Positions 1 to 10,609 are shown, counted from the first letter of the stretch. The stretch is 64,000 nucleotides of DNA from Rhizobium sp. CG5 (GCF_023701945.1 NZ_JABAEF010000014.1:124001-188000), one strand, 5' to 3'. The notes: generated from the letters alone by a model not told the origin. Made by a program: numbers and translations.

Positions 1-1
1 C

Positions 2-643
2 CACAAGATCCCGTCGGAGCAGCTTCTGGGCGAGGAATACGGATGCTCCCGCATGACCGTCAACAAGGTGTTGACGCAACTCGCCCGGGCCGGGCTGGTG
101 TTGCGCCGTCGCAAGACCGGCAGCATTGTCATGCCGCAGAATTCCCAGAGCGCGATCCTGGAAATCTACAATATCCGCGACGAGGTCAACGCGCTCAACC
201 TGCCCTATCGCCACGAGATTCTCGACAAAAGCATCCGTCCCCCGACAAAAATCGAGCGCGGCAGCTTGAGCCTGGCGCCAAGGCGGCGGGTCGCCGCCAT
301 CACCTGCCTGCACTATGCAGGCGAAGCCCCCTTCTGCCTTGAGGAACGCCTGATCAATCTCGGTGTGGTGCCCGAGGCCGAGACGGAAGATTTCTCAAAG
401 CTGTCGCCCGGCCCCTGGCTTCTGGATCATGTGCCGTGGAACGCCGCCGAGCACCGGATCGCCGCCGAAGGCGCCGGCCAGACGGCGGCCCGGACGCTTT
501 CGATTGCCGTTGGCACGCCGGTTCTGGTCGTCGAACGCCAGACCTGGCGGCTGGACGAGACGGTCACCCATGTGCGCCTCACCTATCCCGGCGGCAGCCA
601 CGCGCTGACGGCGCGGTTCACACCATCTCAGAAACTGGTTTAG
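2..643 (+). CDS. hutC: Histidine utilisation repressor HutC (GntR/UTRA), 5' end outside window
   Basis: This is the C-terminal ~213 residues of a GntR-family repressor; the reading frame is open from base 2, so the start lies outside the window. The visible part holds the end of the winged helix (SRMTVNKVLTQLARAGLV, then the RRRKTGS wing) and a UTRA ligand-binding domain that ends with the usual FTPSQKLV-like tail. HutC proteins bind urocanate and release operators in front of hut genes. The assignment to HutC rather than another GntR/UTRA regulator follows from the hut genes next to it. A likely operator lies at 3435-3452. The gene reads into the monooxygenase 20 bases downstream and may share its transcript. 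Confidence 0.9.
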   Translation, partial: HKIPSEQLLGEEYGCSRMTVNKVLTQLARAGLVLRRRKTGSIVMPQNSQSAILEIYNIRDEVNALNLPYRHEILDKSIRPPTKIERGSLSLAPRRRVAAITCLHYAGEAPFCLEERLINLGVVPEAETEDFSKLSPGPWLLDHVPWNAAEHRIAAEGAGQTAARTLSIAVGTPVLVVERQTWRLDETVTHVRLTYPGGSHALTARFTPSQKLV

Positions 644-669
644 AGCGGTAATAAGAAGGAAGCTTGGCC

Positions 670-2022
670 ATGGCCCGCGACGAGAAACTGAAGCTTGGCA
701 CCTTTGTCTATACGTTCGGCTTCAATCCGGCCGCCTGGCTGCATCCGGACAGCGATGTCAACGGCGCCAACGATATCGGCCATCTGCTCAACGTGGCGAA
801 AATCTCCGAAGCCGCCAAATTCGACTTCATGTTCGTCGCGGATTCGCCGGCCTCCGCCATCGGCGATGCCGATGCCCTGTCGCGTTCGCCCACCAAGATG
901 AATCGCTTCGAGCCGCTGACGCTGATCACCGCTCTCTCCGTGCTCACCGAACGCCTCGGCTTCGTCGCCACGGCCTCCACCAGTTACTACGAGCCCTACA
1001 ACGTCGCCCGTCTCTTTGCCTCGATCGACCATATGAGCGGCGGCCGTGCCTGCTGGAACGTGGTGACATCAGACCATGACGAAACCGGCTATAATTTCAA
1101 CATGGAAGGCCTGCCGCCCCATGCGCTGCGCTACGAGCGCGGTGCGGAATTCGTCGATGTGGTCTTCGGCCTCTGGGACAGTTTCGAGCCGGACGCCCTG
1201 CTGCTCGACCGTCAGAGCGGCCTCTATTACGACAAGACCAAGCTGCACACGCTGGACCACAAGGGCAAGCATTTCCAGGTTCGCGGGCCGCTCAACATCG
1301 CCGCCTCGCCGCAGGGCCGGCCAGTCATCGCCCAGGCCGGCGGCTCGGAGGCCGGGATGGAACTGGCCGCCCGCACAGCGGAAATCGTCTTCAGCCTCGC
1401 CTCAAACCTGCAGCGCAATCAGGCCTTCTACACCAACGTCAAGGACCGCATGCCGAAGTTCGGTCGCTCCCCCGACGATCTGAAGATGATGCCGGGCGTG
1501 GTCGTCAATGTCGGCGCCACCCGCGCCGAGGCGCAGGCCCGCGTCGATTTCCTGATCGACAATCTGCACCCCGATGTCGGCCGCTGGATGCTCGGCGAAT
1601 TTCTCGAGACCGACCTGTCCGGCGCGCCGCTCGACAAGCCCTTCCCGATGGAGCGCCTTCCTGCCGAGCCGAAGGGCTCGAAGGCCCTTTTCGAGGAACT
1701 CAAGGACTATATCAAGCAGGGCCATACGCTCGGCCATCTCATCCGCCACTATGCAGAGAAGAGTACCGGCAACGGCATTACCGGAACGCCGGTGGAAATC
1801 GCCGATTTCATGGAGGAATGGTTCGAGGCCCGTGCCGCCGACGGCTTCATCCTGATGTTCCCGACCCTGCCGGCCAGCCTCAACGACTTCGTCGAACTCG
1901 TCGTGCCGGAACTGCGCCGCCGCGGTCTGTTCCGCGAGGAATACGAGGGCACGACATTGCGCGAAAATCTCGGCCTGTCGATGCCCGTCAATCGGTATGT
2001 CGCAGCCCGCGAAGGTAAGTAA
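670..2022 (+). CDS. LLM-class FMN-dependent monooxygenase (NtaA/SnaA/DszA family)
   Basis: A ~450-residue flavin monooxygenase of the bacterial-luciferase-like NtaA/SnaA/DszA group. Family features are the start KLGTFVYTFGFNPAAW, the ATASTSYYEPYNVAR segment, the HMSGGRACWNVVTS segment and GSEAGMELAARTAE. Such enzymes use FMNH2 from a separate reductase to oxidise amines, thiols or sulfones; no reductase gene is visible here. The ATG at 670 was preferred to a TTG at 664 because AAGAAGGA at about 653-660 is better spaced from it. It lies between hutC and the end of hutF (10 bases away, convergent). No classical hut enzyme belongs to this family, so its substrate is unknown; control by HutC is inferred from position only. 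Confidence 0.85.
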   Translation: MARDEKLKLGTFVYTFGFNPAAWLHPDSDVNGANDIGHLLNVAKISEAAKFDFMFVADSPASAIGDADALSRSPTKMNRFEPLTLITALSVLTERLGFVATASTSYYEPYNVARLFASIDHMSGGRACWNVVTSDHDETGYNFNMEGLPPHALRYERGAEFVDVVFGLWDSFEPDALLLDRQSGLYYDKTKLHTLDHKGKHFQVRGPLNIAASPQGRPVIAQAGGSEAGMELAARTAEIVFSLASNLQRNQAFYTNVKDRMPKFGRSPDDLKMMPGVVVNVGATRAEAQARVDFLIDNLHPDVGRWMLGEFLETDLSGAPLDKPFPMERLPAEPKGSKALFEELKDYIKQGHTLGHLIRHYAEKSTGNGITGTPVEIADFMEEWFEARAADGFILMFPTLPASLNDFVELVVPELRRRGLFREEYEGTTLRENLGLSMPVNRYVAAREGK

Positions 2023-2032
2023 TCACGAACCT

Positions 2033-3382
2033 TTAGAAGGCGGCAATCAGCTCCCGCATCACCTTGCGGAACCGCGCACCAACGACTTCTGCATGCCGAT
2101 GCCGGCCGCCTTCGACCTGTTTCTGACCCGCCGACCAGACGCAATCGACGCTGGCCCCCCTGGCAAAGATCCAGCTGTCGAGCAGGCTGTCAGCGGTCAG
2201 GCCATAGTCGTGATGCGGCTTCAGGCTGAAGAAGTCGGCCGATTGACCGGCGGTGAGGCCCGCATCGCACTGAAGGGCCGCCGCCCCGCCGACAAGGGCG
2301 CCTTCGAACAGATGCCGTCCAGTCGAGCCGCCCGGCACCGCGATGACATTGCGCGCCCTTTTCGCCAGACGCAGCCCATATTCCAGCTGCCGCAATTCGT
2401 CGGAAATGCCGATCAGGACATTCGAGTCCGAGCCGATGCCGAACCGCCCGCCATGTTCCAGGAAGGTTTCGGCCGCAAAGATGCCATCGCCGAGATTGGC
2501 CTCGGTGATCGGGCAAAGCCCGGCAACGGCCCTGGTCTTTGCCATGCGCGTGGTCTCGTCGGCGGTCATGTGGGTGGCGTGGATCAGACACCAGCGCTCG
2601 TTGAGCCCGACATTGTCGAGCAGCCATTCGACCGGCCGCGCGCCGGACCACGCCACACAATCCTCGACTTCCTTCACCTGCTCGGCGACATGGATATGGA
2701 TCGGCCCATCGAAAGGCAGGCCGAGCAATTGCCGTATCTCATCCGGCGTGACCGCCCGCAGGCTGTGCGGGGCGATGCCGGTCACCATTCCCGGAACCTG
2801 GACATGCAGCGCCTGGCAGGCCTCCAGCAGCCGCGAGAATTGTTCGACATCATGGATGAACCGGCGCTGGCCCGGCGACGGATCTGCGCCGCCAAAGCTG
2901 AAATGCGCATAGAAGACCGGCAGGAGCGTCAGTCCGATGCCGGCGGTCGATGCCGCCGCGGCGATCCGCTCGGACATTTCACCAGGGTTGTCGTAGGGCT
3001 GCCCGTTGCGATCGTGATGCAGGTAATGAAATTCCCCGACCCGGCAGAACCCCGTCTCCAGCATCTCGACATAGAGCTGGGCGGCAATCGCCTCCATCTG
3101 CTCCGGGTTCATGCTGAGCGCAAAGCGATACATCACCGTGCGCCAGCTCCAGAAACTGTCGTCGGTCGGTCCGCGCATTTCGGCGAGCCCCGCCATGCCG
3201 CGCTGAAAAGCGTGGCTGTGCAGATTGGCGATACCCGGCAGGATCATGCCATGGCGTTCGTCTTCAGGAGACGCCGCGACGCCGGTCTCGACCGAGGCAA
3301 TCCGGTTGCCGACCAGTGTCAGCCGCACATCCCTGGCAAAGCCATCCGGCAGCAGCGCCGTTTCCGCATGGATTGTCTTCAT
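2033..3382 (-). CDS. hutF: Formimidoylglutamate deiminase HutF
   Basis: Zinc amidohydrolase of 449 residues that deiminates N-formimino-L-glutamate to N-formyl-L-glutamate and ammonia in the HutF/HutG branch of histidine breakdown. The metal site begins with the HSHAF motif at about residue 60 (GIANLHSHAFQRGMAGLAE), followed by an HYLHHD segment, a second His-containing strand (IHATHM) and GIGSDSNV near the C-terminus. The frame stays open upstream, but ATG at 3382 was chosen: it is preceded by GGGGGAG and removes a low-quality N-terminal extension that would run across the promoter. It is divergent from hutI and faces the 18-bp palindrome. Confidence 0.95.
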   Translation of the reverse strand: MKTIHAETALLPDGFARDVRLTLVGNRIASVETGVAASPEDERHGMILPGIANLHSHAFQRGMAGLAEMRGPTDDSFWSWRTVMYRFALSMNPEQMEAIAAQLYVEMLETGFCRVGEFHYLHHDRNGQPYDNPGEMSERIAAAASTAGIGLTLLPVFYAHFSFGGADPSPGQRRFIHDVEQFSRLLEACQALHVQVPGMVTGIAPHSLRAVTPDEIRQLLGLPFDGPIHIHVAEQVKEVEDCVAWSGARPVEWLLDNVGLNERWCLIHATHMTADETTRMAKTRAVAGLCPITEANLGDGIFAAETFLEHGGRFGIGSDSNVLIGISDELRQLEYGLRLAKRARNVIAVPGGSTGRHLFEGALVGGAAALQCDAGLTAGQSADFFSLKPHHDYGLTADSLLDSWIFARGASVDCVWSAGQKQVEGGRHRHAEVVGARFRKVMRELIAAF

Positions 3383-3434
3383 CGCTCCAACTCCCCCGAT
3401 CCGGCTCACCTGATTTGGACTTGCGTCCCGCTTC

Positions 3435-3452
3435 ATTAAGTATATACATAAT
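3435..3452. promoter_or_regulatory. Probable HutC operator in the hutF-hutI divergent promoter
   Basis: ATTAAGTATATACATAAT is an inverted repeat with 16 of 18 positions symmetric, centred on the perfect 8-mer GTATATAC. It sits 52 bases upstream of the hutF start and 48 bases upstream of hutI in a 118-base divergent region. Known HutC operators of proteobacteria have a GTATATAC/GTATGTAC-like core, so binding by the repressor encoded at the left edge is the natural reading. That is inferred and not shown. Confidence 0.65.
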
Positions 3453-3500
3453 GGCAAAATAACATGGACGCAATGCGGGAAATCGGGGAACGAACCTGCC

Positions 3501-4715
3501 ATGGCTGAAGCAAATCGCATCTGGCGCAACGCGCGTCTGGCCACTCTGAGGGCCGAGTTTTCGGGCCTCGGCATCGTCGAATCCGGCGCGCTTGCCGCCA
3601 GCAACGGCCGCATCCTCTATGCAGGACCCGAGGCCGACCTGCCGGCCGATCTGCTTGAAAGCGCCGAGATCGTGGATTGTGGCAACCGCTGGATCACGCC
3701 AGGCCTGATCGATTGCCACACCCATCTGATCCATGCCGGCAACCGCGCCAGGGAATTCCAGATGCGCCTGGCCGGCGCGACCTATGAGGAAGTCGCCCGC
3801 GCCGGCGGCGGTATCATCTCTTCGGTGCGTCAGGTCCGCGCCGCCGGCGAAGAGGAACTCCTGGCCGAAACCCTACCCCGGCTCGATGCGCTGATGGCCG
3901 AGGGCGTGACGACAATCGAGGTGAAATCCGGTTACGGCCTGACCGTCGACGACGAATTGAAGATGCTGCGCGCCGCCCGCCGGCTGGCCGACGAGCGATC
4001 GGTGACCATCCGCACCACCTATCTCGGCGCCCATGCGACGCCAGCCGAATACAAGGGCCGCAACGCCGACTTCATCCGCGAGGTCGTGCTGCCCGGTCTC
4101 AAGGCCGCCCATGCGGCTGGTCTGGCCGACGCGGTCGACGGTTTTTGCGAAGGCATCGCCTTTTCCGTCACGGAAATCCGCAGCGTCTTCGAGGCAGCCG
4201 CCGCGCTTGGCTTGCCGGTGAAACTGCATGCCGACCAATTGTCGAACCTGCATGGTGCCGCCCTTGCCGCCGAATTCGGCGGCCTCTCGGCCGACCATCT
4301 GGAATATACCGACGAGGTTGGCGCCATTGCCATGGCCAAGGCCGGAACCGTTGCGGTCATCCTGCCCGGCGCCTTCTATTTCATCCGCGAGACGAAAAAG
4401 CCGCCCATCGACCTGTTCCGCCAGCATGGCGTGGCCATGGCCATTGCCACCGACAACAATCCCGGCACCTCGCCGCTGACCTCCCTGCTCCTCACCATGA
4501 ACATGGCCGCAACCCTGTTCGGCCTGACGGTCGACGAATGCATCGCCGGCACCACACGGCACGCCGCCCGCGCCCTCGGGCTGCAGGATGAAACCGGCAC
4601 GCTGGAGCCCGGCAAATGGGCCGACCTGGCGATCTGGGACATCGAGGACCCGGCCGAACTCGTCTACCGCATGGGTTTCAACCCGCTGCACACCCGTGTC
4701 TGGAGGGGAATGTGA
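3501..4715 (+). CDS. hutI: Imidazolonepropionase HutI
   Basis: Zinc-dependent amidohydrolase of 404 residues, the usual length, that opens 4-imidazolone-5-propanoate to N-formimino-L-glutamate. Visible motifs are the metal-binding HTH in DCHTHLIHAGNRAREF at about residue 75, the substrate-site segment AGGGIISSVR, EVKSGYGLT, the HADQLSN strand and the ATDNNPGTSP motif carrying the metal-binding Asp. It starts at the ATG at 3501 and begins the rightward hutI-hutH-hutG-hutU-hutD run. The 3' end is followed by a palindromic repeat before hutH. Confidence 0.96.
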   Translation: MAEANRIWRNARLATLRAEFSGLGIVESGALAASNGRILYAGPEADLPADLLESAEIVDCGNRWITPGLIDCHTHLIHAGNRAREFQMRLAGATYEEVARAGGGIISSVRQVRAAGEEELLAETLPRLDALMAEGVTTIEVKSGYGLTVDDELKMLRAARRLADERSVTIRTTYLGAHATPAEYKGRNADFIREVVLPGLKAAHAAGLADAVDGFCEGIAFSVTEIRSVFEAAAALGLPVKLHADQLSNLHGAALAAEFGGLSADHLEYTDEVGAIAMAKAGTVAVILPGAFYFIRETKKPPIDLFRQHGVAMAIATDNNPGTSPLTSLLLTMNMAATLFGLTVDECIAGTTRHAARALGLQDETGTLEPGKWADLAIWDIEDPAELVYRMGFNPLHTRVWRGM

Positions 4716-4731
4716 GGATCGCTCCACTGGT

Positions 4732-4851
4732 ACCCCCCTCTGTCGGCTACGCCGACATCTCCCCCTCAAGGGGGGAGATTGGACGCAGTCCGCCTACCCC
4801 GGACCGATCTCCCTCCTTGAGGGGGAGATGCCCGGCAGGGCAGAGGGGGGT
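4732..4851. repeat. Two-armed palindromic intergenic element, copy A (hutI-hutH)
   Basis: A 120-base element fills the hutI-hutH gap. It starts with ACCCCCCTCTG and ends with CAGAGGGGGGT, so the ends are inverted copies. Each arm holds smaller palindromes: GTCGGC/GCCGAC, then ATCTCCCCCTC/GGGGGGAGAT on the left, and a GATCTCCCTC/GGGGGAGAT hairpin plus GCCCGGCAGGGC on the right. About 20 bases separate the arms. A second copy lies at 6449-6632. The design resembles the intergenic mosaic elements described in rhizobia; identity with a named family is not claimed. Confidence 0.85.
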
Positions 4852-4884
4852 CATCTCATTCTCATACGCGTCAGGAGTCCGCCC

Positions 4885-6420
4885 ATGACCATCACCCTCC
4901 ACCCCGGCCGTGTGCCACTGTCCGAACTCGCGCAGATCTATTGGACAGGCGCCGCCGCCAGGCTCGACCGCAGCTATGATGCCGGCATTGAAAAGGCGGC
5001 TGCTCGCATTGCCCAGATCGCGGCCGGCAATGAGCCGGTCTATGGCATCAATACGGGCTTCGGAAAGCTGGCGTCGATCAGGATCGATGCTGCCGATGTC
5101 GCCACCCTGCAGCGCAATCTTATCCTCTCCCATTGCTGCGGCGTCGGGGCACCCTTGGCAGAGAACATCGTCCGGCTGATCATGGCGCTGAAGCTGATTT
5201 CGCTCGGCCGCGGCGCGTCCGGCACGCGGCTCGAAGTCGTCCGCCTGATCGAGGCCATGCTCGAAAAAGGCGTGACACCGGTCATCCCCGAAAAAGGCTC
5301 CGTCGGCGCTTCGGGCGACCTGGCCCCGCTTGCCCATATGGCAGCGGTAATGATGGGCGAGGCCGAAGCCTTTTATGGCGGCGAGAAACTGCCCGGCCGC
5401 GTTGCCCTCGAAAAGGCCGGACTGACCCCGGTCGTGCTGGCCGCCAAGGAAGGCCTGGCCCTGATCAATGGCACGCAGGTCTCCACCGCTCTCGCGCTGG
5501 CCGGCCTGTTCCGCGCCCATCGCGCCGCCCAGAGCGCGCTGATCACCGGGGCCCTCTCCACCGATGCCGCCATGGGCTCGTCGGCGCCGTTCCACCCGGA
5601 CATTCACTCCTTGCGCGGCCATAAGGGCCAGATCGACACCGCCGCGGCGCTGCGCGGCCTGCTGGACGGCTCGGTCATCCGCCAGAGCCATCTCGACGGT
5701 GACGAGCGCGTGCAGGATCCCTATTGCATCCGCTGCCAGCCGCAGGTCGATGGCGCCTGCCTCGATCTGCTGCGCGCGGTCGGGCGGACGCTCGAAATCG
5801 AGGCCAATGCCGTCACCGACAATCCGCTTGTTCTGTCCGATGACACCGTCGTCTCCGGCGGCAATTTCCACGCCGAACCGGTAGCCTTTGCCGCCGATCA
5901 GATCGCCCTTGCCATCTGCGAGATCGGCGCCATCGCCCAGCGCCGCATCGCGCTGCTGGTCGACCCCGCCTTGTCCTATGGCCTGCCAGCATTCCTGGCC
6001 AAGAAACCGGGCCTCAATTCCGGCCTGATGATCGCCGAGGTGACCTCTGCCGCCCTGATGTCGGAAAACAAGCAGATGGCCCATCCGGCCTCTGTCGATT
6101 CCACGCCCACGTCGGCCAACCAGGAAGACCATGTCTCCATGGCCTGCCACGGCGCCCGCCGCCTGCTGCAGATGACCGACAATCTGTTCTCGATCATCGG
6201 CATCGAAGCGCTGACGGCAGCACAGGGCATCGACTTCCGCGCACCGCTGACCACCAGCCCGCAATTGCAGCAGGCCATCGCAGCACTTCGCGCCGTGGTG
6301 CCGACGCTCGACGTCGACCGCTACATGGCCCCTGACCTTGCCGCTGCCACGGATCTCGTGGCGAGCGGGGCGCTGAACGCCAGCGTTTCGGCCGGGCTGT
6401 TGCCGGGATTGGAGGGGTGA
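4885..6420 (+). CDS. hutH: Histidine ammonia-lyase HutH
   Basis: Histidine ammonia-lyase, 511 residues, which converts L-histidine to urocanate and ammonia, the first step of the pathway. The Ala142-Ser143-Gly144 triplet in GSVGASGDLAPLAHM forms the MIO electrophile, with the same numbering as the Pseudomonas enzyme. YGINTGFGKLA (substrate Tyr loop) and NQEDHVSM are also present. The frame is open upstream through the repeat; ATG 4885 was chosen because it follows a GGAG at 4874 and matches the normal family N-terminus. The gene has palindromic elements on both sides. Confidence 0.97.
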   Translation: MTITLHPGRVPLSELAQIYWTGAAARLDRSYDAGIEKAAARIAQIAAGNEPVYGINTGFGKLASIRIDAADVATLQRNLILSHCCGVGAPLAENIVRLIMALKLISLGRGASGTRLEVVRLIEAMLEKGVTPVIPEKGSVGASGDLAPLAHMAAVMMGEAEAFYGGEKLPGRVALEKAGLTPVVLAAKEGLALINGTQVSTALALAGLFRAHRAAQSALITGALSTDAAMGSSAPFHPDIHSLRGHKGQIDTAAALRGLLDGSVIRQSHLDGDERVQDPYCIRCQPQVDGACLDLLRAVGRTLEIEANAVTDNPLVLSDDTVVSGGNFHAEPVAFAADQIALAICEIGAIAQRRIALLVDPALSYGLPAFLAKKPGLNSGLMIAEVTSAALMSENKQMAHPASVDSTPTSANQEDHVSMACHGARRLLQMTDNLFSIIGIEALTAAQGIDFRAPLTTSPQLQQAIAALRAVVPTLDVDRYMAPDLAAATDLVASGALNASVSAGLLPGLEG

Positions 6421-6448
6421 GGATGATGCGGACCTGCTTTCCTGCCAT

Positions 6449-6632
6449 ACCCCCCTCTGTCCTGCCGGACATCTCCCCCTCAAGGGGGGAGATCGGACAA
6501 TCGAAACCATTCGCTTCAACGGCTAGGTTTCTGCGGCGGTTTTCCGCAGTAGGCGAGATAGGTTTTGGCCGAACGGGCGCATCCCTGATCTCCCCCATTG
6601 AGGGGGAGATGTCCGACAGGACAGAGGGGGGT
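6449..6632. repeat. Two-armed palindromic intergenic element, copy B (hutH-hutG)
   Basis: Second copy of the element seen between hutI and hutH. The left arm begins ACCCCCCTCTGTCCTGCCGG and the right arm ends with its inverse, GGACAGAGGGGGGT. Inner hairpins are TGTCC/GGACA and ATCTCCCCCTC/GGGGGGAGAT. The arms are about 85 bases apart, against about 20 in copy A, so the arms are conserved while the spacer is not. The spacer itself holds a CTGCGGCGG/CCGCAG hairpin. Confidence 0.85.
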
Positions 6633-6673
6633 GCCACTTGCCACGACGCGCTGAAAACCCGAGGAAATGCATC

Positions 6674-7477
6674 ATGACCGATACCTTCGAAATCACCCAA
6701 GGCGCCTCCCCCGTCATCCTCGCCTTCCCCCACACCGGCACCTCGGTGCCGCCCGAGATCTGGGGCCGGCTGAACGACACTGGACAGGTGCTGGCCGATA
6801 CCGACTGGCATATCCATGAGCTCTATGCCGGCCTGCTGCCGGATGCGACCACGGTGCGCGCCACATTCCATCGCTACTGCATCGACGCCAATCGCGATCC
6901 GGCGGGCACCAGCCTCTATCCCGGCCAGAACACCACCGGCCTGATCCCCGAAACCGATTTCGACGGGCTTGCAATCTGGAAAACCGGCGCCGAGCCGGTG
7001 CAGGCGGATATTGCCGAGCGGCTCAAGCGTTTTCATGCGCCATATCATGTAGCCCTTGCCGCCGAGATCGAGCGGGTGAAATCCATTCACGGCATCGTCA
7101 TCCTCTACGATTGCCATTCGATCCGCTCGCATATCCCGTTTCTCTTCGAAGGCAGATTGCCGGATTTCAACATTGGCACCGACGGCGGAAGAACCTGCGA
7201 TCCGGCGATCGAACGCGCCGTCGTCGAGACCACCGCTGCCGCCGCCGGTTACTCCAGCGTCCTCAATGGCCGCTTCAAGGGCGGCTGGACGACACGCCAC
7301 TATAGCCGGCCGGACAGCGGCGTGCATACCATCCAGATGGAACTGGCCCAGTCCACCCACCTGACGACCGAAGCGCCGCCCTTTGCCTATGATGAGGGGA
7401 AGGCCGAGACGCTTCGGGCGCATCTGAAAGACATTCTCACGCGCATCGAGACATTTGCGCTCGACAAGAAACGATAA
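6674..7477 (+). CDS. hutG: N-formylglutamate deformylase HutG
   Basis: N-formylglutamate amidohydrolase of 267 residues; it hydrolyses N-formyl-L-glutamate to glutamate and formate and completes the HutF branch. Family landmarks are the N-terminal AFPHTGTSVP segment, the TDWHIHELY segment, RYCIDANRDPAG, the YDCHSIRS metal-site strand and NGRFKGGWTTRHY. ATG 6674 was chosen over an earlier in-frame start because it follows GAGGAAA and avoids translation into the repeat. It is 12 bases upstream of hutU. Confidence 0.95.
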   Translation: MTDTFEITQGASPVILAFPHTGTSVPPEIWGRLNDTGQVLADTDWHIHELYAGLLPDATTVRATFHRYCIDANRDPAGTSLYPGQNTTGLIPETDFDGLAIWKTGAEPVQADIAERLKRFHAPYHVALAAEIERVKSIHGIVILYDCHSIRSHIPFLFEGRLPDFNIGTDGGRTCDPAIERAVVETTAAAAGYSSVLNGRFKGGWTTRHYSRPDSGVHTIQMELAQSTHLTTEAPPFAYDEGKAETLRAHLKDILTRIETFALDKKR

Positions 7478-7489
7478 GGGGAACCTGCC

Positions 7490-9163
<1,674 letters not shown>

Positions 9164-9166
9164 CCG

Positions 9167-9736
9167 ATGAAGGTGGTGCGCATTGCCGATTGCAAACGCA
9201 TGCCGTGGAAGAACGGCGGTGGCGAAACCGTGGAGATCGCGGTTTCGCCAACCGGGTCTTCTGTCGAAGATTTCGATTGGCGCATCAGCATGGCGACGGT
9301 GGCAACCGATGGGCCGTTCTCGGCCTTTGCCGGCATCGATCGGACCCTGACCGTGCTGGAGGGCCAGGGCATGACCCTGGAGATCGCCGGCATGGGCATG
9401 GTGCACCTTGGCAGCACCTCAGACCCCATGGCGTTTCCCGGCGATGTTGCTGTCCATGCGACATTATCCGAAGGGCCGATCGTCGACTTCAACGTCATGA
9501 CGCGCCGCAACAGCCGGCATCGTGTCGTCCGCGGCCATCTGTCAGACTTGCTGCAGCCCGACACCGACGCCGATCTGCGGATGTTTCTGGCTCTGGAGCC
9601 GATCACTCTCGAAATGCAGCAGGGGCCCGTATCGCTCGGGCGCTATGACATGGCTCTCTGCGACAGGAGCGACAGTCCAAGTCTCGTCAACAACGAGAGC
9701 GATGGCAAGATCGTCCTCGTGCAGATCTGGTCCTAG
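9167..9736 (+). CDS. hutD: HutD/Ves-family cupin protein
   Basis: HutD-family protein of 189 residues. The N-terminal CKRMPWKNGGGETVEIAVSP block and the DWRISMATVATDGPFSAF block are typical. HutD/Ves proteins are bicupin-like; in Pseudomonas HutD has been proposed to limit hut expression, but no enzymatic activity is firmly assigned. It starts three bases after hutU and is the last gene of the hut operon, ending before a strong hairpin. Confidence 0.88.
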   Translation: MKVVRIADCKRMPWKNGGGETVEIAVSPTGSSVEDFDWRISMATVATDGPFSAFAGIDRTLTVLEGQGMTLEIAGMGMVHLGSTSDPMAFPGDVAVHATLSEGPIVDFNVMTRRNSRHRVVRGHLSDLLQPDTDADLRMFLALEPITLEMQQGPVSLGRYDMALCDRSDSPSLVNNESDGKIVLVQIWS

Positions 9737-9750
9737 CCTTACCCATAAGC

Positions 9751-9779
9751 ACCATCGCCGGCTGCAGACCGGCGATGGT
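9751..9779. terminator. Hairpin between convergent hutD and racemase genes
   Basis: ACCATCGCCGG and CCGGCGATGGT form a perfect 11-bp stem around a 7-base loop, between two genes that end toward each other. There is no clear T-run on either strand, so it is either a weak or factor-assisted bidirectional terminator or an mRNA 3'-end stabiliser. Confidence 0.5.
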
Positions 9780-9793
9780 ACGATCTTCAAAGA

Positions 9794-10516
9794 TCAGGCG
9801 ACGGCGGCAACCCTCGGCAGAACCGCTTGCAGCGACAGGCGGACGGCCGCATCGGCATGCAGCAAGGTCGAATCGAAGGTCGGGATGTCAAAGTCGCCGG
9901 CATTCACCAGCAGGCCGATTTCCGTGCAGCCGAGAATGACGCTGTCGGCACCTGCCGCCACGCCCTTGGCGACAATTTCCTTGTAGCGCGCCTGCGACGA
10001 CGCCTTGGCAATGCCGCAGCACAATTCGTTGAAGATGATGTCGTGCACATCCTGGCGGTCGGCCGCATCCGGCACCAGCACCTCAAGGCCGAAGCTGGTT
10101 TCGACGCGGTTGCGATAGAAATCCTGCTCCATCGTATAGCGCGTCGCCAGCAGCAGCGGACGGCGGCATCCGGCATCGCGCACGGCTCTGCCCGTCACGT
10201 CGGCAATATGGATGAGCGGAATGCCGACCGCGGCCTGGATCTGGTCCGCCAGCAGATGCATGGTGTTGGTGCAGATCAGGATCATCTCTGCCCCGGCCTG
10301 TTCCAGCTCGACCGCCACAGCACCCAGCACCGCCGCGGCCTCGTCCCAGGCCCCGGCCTTCTGCAGCGTGACGATCTCCTCGAAATTGACCGAGCGCAGC
10401 GCCACATCGGCAGAATTGAGGCCGCCCAGCGCGTCCCGCACCTGCTCGTTGACCCGCTTGTAATAGACCGCGGTGCTTTCCCAGCTCATTCCGCCAATCA
10501 TGCCGATACGCTTCAT
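9794..10516 (-). CDS. Aspartate/glutamate racemase-family protein
   Basis: 240-residue cofactor-independent amino-acid racemase of the aspartate/glutamate racemase superfamily. It begins with the RIGMIGGMSWEST motif, and the two catalytic cysteines lie in LICTNTMH (about residue 85) and ILGCTEIGLL (about residue 198). Both halves of the two-Cys active site are present, so it should be active; aspartate and broad-specificity relatives look alike, and the substrate cannot be read from sequence. It is divergent from an Lrp-type regulator, which suggests amino-acid-responsive control. Confidence 0.88.
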   Translation of the reverse strand: MKRIGMIGGMSWESTAVYYKRVNEQVRDALGGLNSADVALRSVNFEEIVTLQKAGAWDEAAAVLGAVAVELEQAGAEMILICTNTMHLLADQIQAAVGIPLIHIADVTGRAVRDAGCRRPLLLATRYTMEQDFYRNRVETSFGLEVLVPDAADRQDVHDIIFNELCCGIAKASSQARYKEIVAKGVAAGADSVILGCTEIGLLVNAGDFDIPTFDSTLLHADAAVRLSLQAVLPRVAAVA

Positions 10517-10609
10517 GTTCCCGTCCTCGATTGTTCTCTTGCGATGTTGGAAAGGATTGTAGCGGCAGGAACAGGCGAATGTTTTGCGTTTTTGTGCGCT
10601 GAAAACGTA

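Noticed and set aside
1997..3439. Long open frame (480 codons) on the + strand opposite hutF
   Set aside because: It is an antisense shadow: hutF on the other strand has full family motifs, and this frame has none.
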